Shown piece after piece: positions 56,881 to 64,000 of a stretch of DNA of 64,000 bases. How positions within the stretch are numbered: position 1 is the first letter of the stretch; each line of letters begins with the position of its first letter. The position numbers and the translations under genes are program-made. Origin of the DNA: Anadara kagoshimensis (Eukaryota > Mollusca > Bivalvia > Arcoida > Arcidae); assembly GCA_021292105.1 (NCBI GenBank), contig CM037865.1:21159428-21223427 (forward strand). The letters are read 5' to 3'. The notes under the pieces are model-generated. The model made no database searches. It was not told the DNA's origin and saw only the letters and a list, made by a program, of their open reading frames with translations.

Positions 56881-56926
56881 AGCATTAGCCGGTCGTTTCG
56901 GAATACAATTGTTCATCAGTAGTACA
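56881..56926 (-). ncRNA. Hammerhead ribozyme relic 3 (both core boxes intact)
   Basis: The reverse strand reads TGTACTA, CTGATGA, a stem II region ACAATTGTATT, CCGAAAC, GACCGGC and TAATGCT. This is the only copy with both CTGATGA and CGAAAC intact and about 15 nt apart, as in the known minimal hammerhead. Stem I is weakened (five of seven pairs, one G-U) and the cleavage triplet is GGC instead of GTC, so activity is unlikely. Downstream ATAAAATTAAAACTGGTATA and upstream CACAATTTCGGTCC match the other two copies, showing one dispersed family. Confidence 0.7.
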
Positions 56927-56989
56927 TGGACCGAAATTGTGAAACTAATTTTTCCAGGATGTTGAAAAGATGGTTATTTCGTCTAGCAC

Positions 56990-57269
56990 CAAACGTAAAG
57001 CAATTCAAAATAAATTGAAAATACAATAATAGAATGCTAGTGGGTTTAATAGACAACGCATATATTTTGTTTGGAAATGTAATTTTTCAACAAACAATTA
57101 GTAGCCCTATGTGCACATACTGTACACCATTGTTTGCTGTTTTTTTTACTTATATGAAAAAGAGTTAATATAAATTTACAGTACATTCAAATATATAGAT
57201 AACTTTCTATCTCTTTATATTCATTAATTTATAGAACATGCGAATGTCATATATTATAATTGTTATTCT
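56990..57269. other. Non-coding spacer, nothing recognised
   Basis: AT-rich spacer. Confidence 0.5.
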
Positions 57270-59230
57270 TCAAGTGCCGTTCTAATATAGGTTTTACCGC
57301 AAGCACTGTTTTCTTTAAATATTTTGGTTTTCTTTCGAATGTTCTAATTATTGTCAAGTACATTTAACAATTTGAAAAATCTTTCTAAAGAGTCAGGCAA
57401 ACAATTTGGGCTTAGAAATACAAATACTTTGAAAAAGCATTTTTGATACATTCAGCGTGAAATTATTCAAATTGTAATATGAGATTTCACAGTAATTGCT
57501 AATTACACGCATGTATGTCACGTTGTACACTTTAGGTGCAATAACATGAGGTTAAACCACTCACATTGCTGACTGAGCGTCGTAAATAAAACAATGCAGG
57601 TGGTTGATTTCTTCTCTCAAAGTGCAGTGAGAATATCTGGTACTTGTACTCTCAAAAACTGCTATAAAATAACTCTGGTCAGACATCGATTCTTCGGATT
57701 TTTGCCTTGGACATATGTTTTATTTATTCCTTCATCGTTGTTTATCTTTAGAGTGGTAATAAACTTAACAACGTTATTCATTCTTCTAGTTTGATTGAGA
57801 AACCAATGTCATTATCCTTGAAATGTTCACTGAAAACTTAATTTCGATTTCTTAAACATCTGTATTTCCATTATTTTAAGAATCTTTGCCAAGTGCAATT
57901 TTTTTTGTCGTTAGTTATGTTTTATTTTGATTTTTTGGTGTTGTTTCTCGAATGTTCCGGTGACTTCTAAGTATATTTTACATTTTAACAATCATTCCTT
58001 ACCAATTCAACTACCAGCCATAAAAACCCAAAAACTTGTGATACCTTCAACAAGAGACGCATATAACTAGAAATGAATAATTTGTTATACAAGTCTCTGC
58101 CCCAACATAAAAATAGTCGAATTGTAATGTGAGAACTAACAACAATTGCTGATTTAACACATTGAAGTCACGTTGTACACTTTGTGTGCAATAACAAGAG
58201 GCACATCCGCCAATATTGCCGAAATGCGAAGAGCGCCATAAAATAAACGAAGCAGGTCGTTGAACTATTCTTGTAAAATTTCAGTGAGAATATCAAGTTC
58301 GTGTAAACTTTAAAACTGCTATAAAAATACCTCGCTGGCCAGACAGCGAATCTTCAGATTTTCGTCAAGGGCATATGTTTTTTTATTCTTTTATTGAATG
58401 TTGTTTATCTTTAGACTCGTGATATGCTATAAGCGTTATTCATGCTCAATGTTTTATTAAGAAGTCAATGACATTATCCTAGTAATGTCCTCCAAAAAAG
58501 TTAATTTTGATTTCTTAACATCTGTATGTCAATAAACTCAAACAATATTTGCCAAGTACCGATCCCAAATTTGAATTTGATGATTCTCCTTAAAAAATTT
58601 GGTTTTCGTTTTAAAATATTAAATTTTGGTTATTGTCAATTACATGTAACATTTTTAACAAAACTTTCATAGCCATTTAATGCTACCAGCATTAGAAACC
58701 GTCAATACTTTGCATAATAGCTTTTTCTGATACCCGCTTATGAAAATAATCAAGTAGTAATATGAGAATTCACACCTTATGCTGAATTTACGCAGTTATG
58801 TCACGTTGTACACTTTGGGTACAATAACATGAATTATATCTACCCACATTGATGACTCGAGTTCGTTAATTAAACAATGCAGGTGGTTGGTCTTTTCTCT
58901 CTCAAATTGCAATGAGAATATCGAGTTCTTGTATCTCAAAAATGGCTATAACATATCTCTGGTCAAACTGTAAATCTTAAATTTTTGTCGTGGACATATG
59001 CATTATTTGTTCTTTCATTGAGATTGCAGTGAGAATATTTAGGTTTCGTATTCTAAAAACGGCTGTAAAAGTATGATTGGTCAGACGGTTTTCGCCTTGG
59101 GGATATGCATTTATTTATTCTGTCATTGAATGTTGTTTATCTTTAGGCTCGTAATATGCTATGTAGAGCGTTTTTCTGTCTTCTTGTTTAATTTTAAAGT
59201 CAATGACATTATCTTAGTAGTGTCCTCCGA
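57270..59230 (+). repeat. Three-copy tandem array, period about 640 bp
   Basis: GTCACGTTGTACACTTT at 57517, 58167 and 58800 (spacings 650 and 633). All copies share GCAATAACA.GAG (or GAATT), CAGTGAGAATATC (CAATGAGAATATC in copy 3), AAAACTGCTATAA, GGACATATG, TTGTTTATCTTTAG and AATGACATTATC (GTCATTATCC in copy 1). Copy 3 contains an extra internal duplication of about 120 bp (58908 and 59025, both starting near GAGAATAT). The 66-codon frame in copy 1 (57594-57794) is closed by stops and indels in copies 2 and 3, so it is not a conserved gene. Confidence 0.9.
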
Positions 59231-59475
59231 GAGCTAAATGTGTCTATGTTTATTCTACAGAGTATACATATGAAAAATTAGATAAACGTTACATTTTAGT
59301 GGTCAATTATGACGTCGCATTTGGTTTAATCTGATAAATGTAACCCGCGAGATCATCAAAGCCCGTCAAAATATGTCTATGCAACATGTATATGAATCAG
59401 TGAACACGAAACCCATGATTGTATCGAAACCTCCTAAAACATTAATGGCTATTGTTATACCATTATATATATTAT
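59231..59475. other. Short non-coding spacer
   Basis: Nothing recognised between the tandem array and repeat B copy 12. Confidence 0.5.
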
Positions 59476-59745
59476 GGCCTAAACATATCATAAAAAAACA
59501 TACCAATCTATGTCCAAATCAATATTCCAAAGCTAAATAATCAAAAACAAACATACTAATCCATGTCAGAATCACAATCCAGAAGCAAAGTAAAAACTTT
59601 TGAACTGACAAGTTAGGTTAGAAGCGTGAACTTTTACCAGGGAAGTGAGGCTGGGTGCTCTGCAAGGGTAAGCACCTCCTGTTTAGGTAATTATATCCGC
59701 CACGTGTGAACTCAAAACTAGTATTTAATAAACATGGAACTATTT
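59476..59745 (-). repeat. Dispersed repeat B, copy 12
   Basis: Outer end duplicated: ACATACCAATCTATGTCCAA..TCAATATTCC (59499) and ACATACTAATCCATGTCAGA..TCACAATCC (about 59547). Then AAGTAAAAACTTTTGAACTG, ACAAGTTAGGTTAGAAGCGT, CCAGGGAAGTGAGGCTGGGT, GGTAAGCACCTCCTG and CGCCACGTGTGAACTCAAAA. With the copy at 24.7 kb, one of the two best preserved B copies. Confidence 0.8.
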
Positions 59746-60825
59746 ATTGGATGTCAAATCAAGCAAATTAAGAATATTTTAAGTTATGTGGAAGCAAATT
59801 CCGCAATGTAGTGGATGCACTGTTTGAGACGAAAGTGTTATATTTTGCAAGTTTTCCATCAATTCGCTTTTTAAAAAGAAACATTATCAACGTTCATGGC
59901 ATTTGCGATCACTAACGCACAGCTTAGAACATAAACCACGATCTTTACATCATATTTACGCTATAATTGCTGCATGTACGAGAAAAGTACATGTAACGCA
60001 TCTCTAATTCAGATGTATCGTTGTCCAAACAAAAACATCGTCATTTTTCAATTTCATATCAAAATCTGACGCAAAATCATAAGTGTTTAAACCATTTTGA
60101 TTACTTTTCTTGCCGTTTCTGACAAATTATATCATGTTTGGCTTCCATCTTAACAAGAAATTGTACAAAATCTATAAAGTAAAAGATTGGGGATTTTAAA
60201 CTCAACAGTTATCATTTGATTGGCTGTAACAAATATCTGTGTAATCTCAATTTGTGTCTTTTGAAATTGGTTAACGATTTCTTTTTTTTCATTTTGTGAT
60301 CTATGGAGATTACATACATAAATGGTTTTTAAATTACCAGGATTTTTGTGTGATTTTTAAATCATACAGGTTTAGAATGTGTGTTGATTTATATTATTAC
60401 AGTTTGATAACATCTGATTTCATATCAGTATGAAATGATTTCTTACCAATAAATTGCATATTTCAAATGAATTTATAAATAAAATTTGTTGAATAAAAAT
60501 CGGTCTTGATCACTTATTTGTGCACTAAAGACAACTCTATTAGCATTGATAATGATTATGTTTTATCCTTACTTCACTACTTGGCTACCGAGGCATCTAT
60601 TTGTTTAAGAGCGCCCTTTGTTCATTTGCCCTCGGTTGTCTCAAGAGACATCGATGACAGAGAAATCAAAAGCACACATAACTACTGTTTGAGTTTGAAT
60701 CCAGCTTAGACAGATCCTAGTATGTATGAGAAAATATCTCTGATATTTCACTTGACATTAGTTGTTTCTCCACCATCCAGAATATCCTGGTTATAAGTGA
60801 AAGAATCTTGACGTAAAAATATCAT

Positions 60826-60827
<2 letters not shown>
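59746..60827. other. Non-coding spacer, nothing recognised
   Basis: AT-rich. A 67-codon forward frame (60506-60709) resembles no known family. Confidence 0.5.

Positions 60828-60869
<42 letters not shown>
60828..60869 (+). repeat. (CT)21 microsatellite
   Basis: Uninterrupted CT dinucleotides. Confidence 0.97.
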
Positions 60870-60870
<1 letters not shown>

Positions 60871-61379
60871 AAAAAAGTTTCTTGTCATCATATCAAAGTC
60901 ATAAGTTGATGCACCATATAGACGACTTATTAATTTTTCCAACATAAGAAAAACACAAGTTCATCATTTCGCCTTTTTATTTTTGTAGTGATTGTATAAA
61001 CATGTTAGACTCAGGTCAAACACTACACTATACATATTTTCATATTATTTTGGTGACATAAAATTACTTCAAAGACGCTATTTGACATGACTTTTTGAAA
61101 TAATTGCAATGTAAGCATGCACACTATAAAACAATAACTATTAAGAGCTTTCAAACATGTCTGCTATTTCCGAAATATTTCCGTAAACATTTAAAAAATA
61201 ATCAATCCCTTGAATAAATTACATTTATTTGTTTTATTTTTAGTGTATTTTGCTACAATGCACATGAAACCAACCAATATTTTAGTGGAACAGATTCGTT
61301 CTCAGCTGGTTGTTCCTTTATTACACAGAGAATTTAACAATTTTTTTTTAAAAAGTTAAAGGAACTTTCTAAATAACAG

Positions 61380-61515
61380 TGTTTACAGTTTTTGTTGAAC
61401 TGCAAGTTGTCACTTTAATACAGATTACAAAATCGATTCCTAAATTTAAAAAATTCAGATGTTTCGTTGAACTGCATTATTTTCAGCAAATTGTCACTTT
61501 AATACAGAGTTTAAA
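61380..61515 (+). repeat. Short two-copy duplication, spacing about 85 bp
   Basis: GTTGAACTGCA followed by TTGTCACTTTAATACAGA occurs at about 61395-61430 and 61467-61510, with an insertion of ATTTTCAGCAA in the second copy. Confidence 0.7.
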
Positions 61516-61674
61516 ATATATTACACATATTTATTCTACTGGGTTCATATAGAAGCCTTACAATAGAATATCTCTGATCTCTGATTGTTTCACAATGCTA
61601 TATCATGATGGTTTTTATTAATAAGTCTTCAACTCTTTATATGGTTGTGATAGGATTTCCTAATGACTGGTACA

Positions 61675-62126
61675 CAGTACAGGCATGTCGGAAGTTAAGC
61701 AATAAGCTAACGAAAAGGAGTTGAGGTTCTGATTCCGAGTGACTGAAGTATGGACAGCTAAAGGCAAAACCCCTGTAGAGAGATATATAGAAAGTTTTGA
61801 AAAGCTGGCGAGTTAAAACTTATTAACGAGAGGTCTTGATGAGTATCATATCCCGGTTTAACAATAATTTCATCACTAAGAACGAGTATCTATATATTTC
61901 CTACTTTTAAGATATTAAGGAATTTTACGTGGATTATTAAAGAATTCTTCTCGCTTAAAACATTTGTTTGTCTAAAAAACTAATTAGTAGTTACAAAATA
62001 AAATTACGAAAATAAGCTAAAATTAAGTTTAGGAAAATCCTTGTTATAAGGAATGGTTGTGAAACTATAGCCTGATTCGGCATAAATTCGCTAGCTTAAT
62101 GTTAAACTTTCGACAGGTCTGTACTG
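61675..62126 (+). mobile_element. MITE family A, copy 7, with a foreign interior
   Basis: The left end is CAGTACAGGCATGTCGGAAG at 61675. The right end is AATGTTAAACTTTCGACAGG then TCTGTACTG at 62126, followed by TA. About 452 bp, twice the usual family length. Family motifs stop near 61820 (AAAGCTGGCGAG) and resume near 62080 (GGCATAAATTCGCTAGCTTA). About 240 bp of unrelated AT-rich sequence between them suggests an insertion that I cannot identify. Confidence 0.8.
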
Positions 62127-64000
62127 TATGTAGTTTATTTGCACTCGAGTCAGATGTATTAGGTCAAATACTTAAATCTTAAAATGAAGCCTTTTCAATG
62201 ACATAACAGACACTTTTGATGAACAAAACGAAACATAACGTTTTGAAGCCTGATAATAAGTCTATAACACCGATCCTTAGATTTTTGTGACACACTTAAT
62301 AGACGACCCTAATATAATCAAGGTCGCTAAACCTTTGATAATTTTCTAAAATAATGAAGAAGAAACGTTAATGAAAAAGAAACTGAAAACCATGTTTTAG
62401 GAATAAGCCTTACCAAGATCACACACTAATTGTAAACCAGATAGCCCACGATCTTCTTGTTCATCTAGTCGATCACTATAAAATGTTTATAACATCTGAG
62501 TGCATTGCATGGGACAAGAGTTCTTCTTATTAGTCTTGTCTAAACTTTGTATTGTCGTATATGGCTGTTTCATCACTAACTGGTATAGTTCCTTGTTTTT
62601 GGTTGTCAGGTACATGTTAATAGTTGCTTATTTCTTTTTTTTAATGCTGTGAGTGTGATTTATATGTCTTGAAACTGTTTTGAGTACATCCTTATAATAT
62701 ATAGGCAAGGCAAAAAAATTGGAAATGGACAAATCAATCGTATAAAATATACCTGTTTTGGCGAATGAAATACGAATTTGATCTTTAAAAATAGATAAAT
62801 ATATAAATACACATTTTAAAGTGTAGTAAAAACAAATTTGGCGCACAAAACGTGACATTTTATTTCTAAAACCTGGTACCATCTCCGTTTCACTTATTAT
62901 CATATTTTGTTAAATAATTATTTGGTTGACTTTCAGATTTATTATACTTAGTGCATAGGGTAATGAACCCATTAATCTTATTAAATGCAAACGTCAATAT
63001 GGGATACATAAATCTAAAAATAAGGTTACAGATAATTGGTGTCTTCGTCATTTTTCTTATGTTTACGTTAAGCTGGGGTTTATGTCATTATCTTTTAATG
63101 AGTGTAAGTGTCTTGAGTAATGAATGTATTTTTTAAGAAAAAATACAATAAATAATGAATGCATTAAATATATTTTTGAATAATGAATATATTGTTGACT
63201 AATAAATGCATTTTAATAGTTAATGTATATGTAGTTTTAAGACTTAATTTATTTTCAAAAGCTTTAATAATGTATATAGTTTTGATTGGTTAATGAATTT
63301 TGAATAATGAATTAATATTTATTGTATTAAGTATATCAATTTTAAACTAATATCATTATACAAACGTATTTTAATGTTTCCTTGACAACAGTCGAAGACA
63401 TCAGTTAATGTTCCGGCTTCTACAAATTATCATAATCCGTAAGATGGAGATTTGCCTTTCACTTGTGGTTGCTTTATTGATAAGATTATATTAAAGCATT
63501 GACCTTAATACTTCTTGATTGCTTTTATTGGTGAAACAAAACGGGTATTTCATAGATATTCCTTTCTGTTATGTTTCTTACTAATGTGACAGAGAAACAA
63601 ACGCCTATTACAGACTATATGTTTTTCTTCGTTTCCCCTGACAAACATTATTAATAGTGTTTCATGATGATCATTTGACTCTTTTAAATTTTATCATTTC
63701 ATAACATTTGTTCGGTTAAGAAATTTTGATTGAACCGGGTGTGTATCAAAAGTAAACCGCCGACCTTTGGCGAGCAAACTTCCACCTTCTTATACTGGTA
63801 TCTATTGCGAGTAGATTCGAACCTAGGCGATCAGAAGACCTGTTATCTGTAACTCGGGGCTCTAAACCAAAGACAACCTTGAAATCTGCTAATACATGTA
63901 TTTGTGTTGCAACGATATCAATAATATATACATATACTATATAACTTAGAGTACAGGATAATGAACCCTAGCCTAATGATCTGTTACTGGGTAAGTCAAA
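62127..64000. other. Non-coding spacer, minor repetition only
   Basis: 63100-63330 is very AT-rich with irregular TAATGAAT and AATGCATT motifs. TAGGGTAATGAACCCATTAA near 62958 is echoed by CAGGATAATGAACCCTAGCC near 63954. A tRNA B-box-like CTAGGTTCGAATCTACT lies on the reverse strand near 63825 without a convincing A box. Several 60-90-codon frames are accidental. Confidence 0.45.

Noticed and set aside
57594-57794. 66-codon frame beginning MQVVDFFSQ
   Set aside because: The tandem copies at 58.2 and 58.9 kb carry stops and indels in the same region.
63720-63900. tRNA gene or SINE on the reverse strand
   Set aside because: Only a B-box-like GGTTCGAATC is present; no convincing A box, acceptor stem or second copy was seen.

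Overview
This window reads as non-coding, repeat-rich DNA from an animal nuclear genome, most likely a bivalve mollusc. The evidence for that is: AT-rich sequence (roughly two thirds A+T outside the satellite), no open reading frame longer than 137 codons, no bacterial-style genes, fragments of non-LTR retrotransposons, a tRNA-derived SINE, several TA-flanked MITE families, hammerhead-ribozyme relics of the kind reported from Penelope-like elements and retrozymes of bivalves, and a dispersed repeat whose translation (PSGALGLISLV-type) I associate with mussel and related genomes. The bivalve call is recollection plus inference; the animal, non-coding call is well supported.

Layout. 1-278 is one arm of a dispersed element. 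279-11165 is a single head-to-tail minisatellite, period about 47 bp and about 230 copies, with two separate large internal duplications (about 2.14 kb and 2.36 kb). A diverged paralogue of the left flank at 12583-12910 ends in a single degenerate unit, which suggests that the minisatellite grew out of one unit of that element. 11.2-36 kb holds scattered MITEs (family A with CAGTACAGACC ends; family J with CTCAAC ends), two large hairpins, decayed local duplications, a SINE (25.7-26.0 kb) and a dead LINE C-terminus (33.7-34.1 kb) with a MITE inserted beside it. 36.8-43.6 kb is a decayed series of copies of a roughly 1-kb repeat with two hammerhead relics. 45.77-46.45 kb is a 5'-truncated L1/Tx1-like LINE with a perfect 13-bp target duplication. 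48.2-53.8 kb is a three-unit tandem array (about 0.77 kb period), in inverse orientation to the 39-43 kb copies, interrupted by three transposons whose empty sites can be read from the sister units. 56.9 kb holds a third hammerhead relic; 57.3-59.2 kb is a three-copy tandem array; the rest is MITE or repeat debris and featureless AT-rich DNA.

No functional protein gene, rRNA or genuine tRNA gene is supported. The region looks like intergenic or intronic heterochromatin-like DNA shaped by tandem duplication and nested transposition. Short exons of a conventional gene cannot be excluded by eye.
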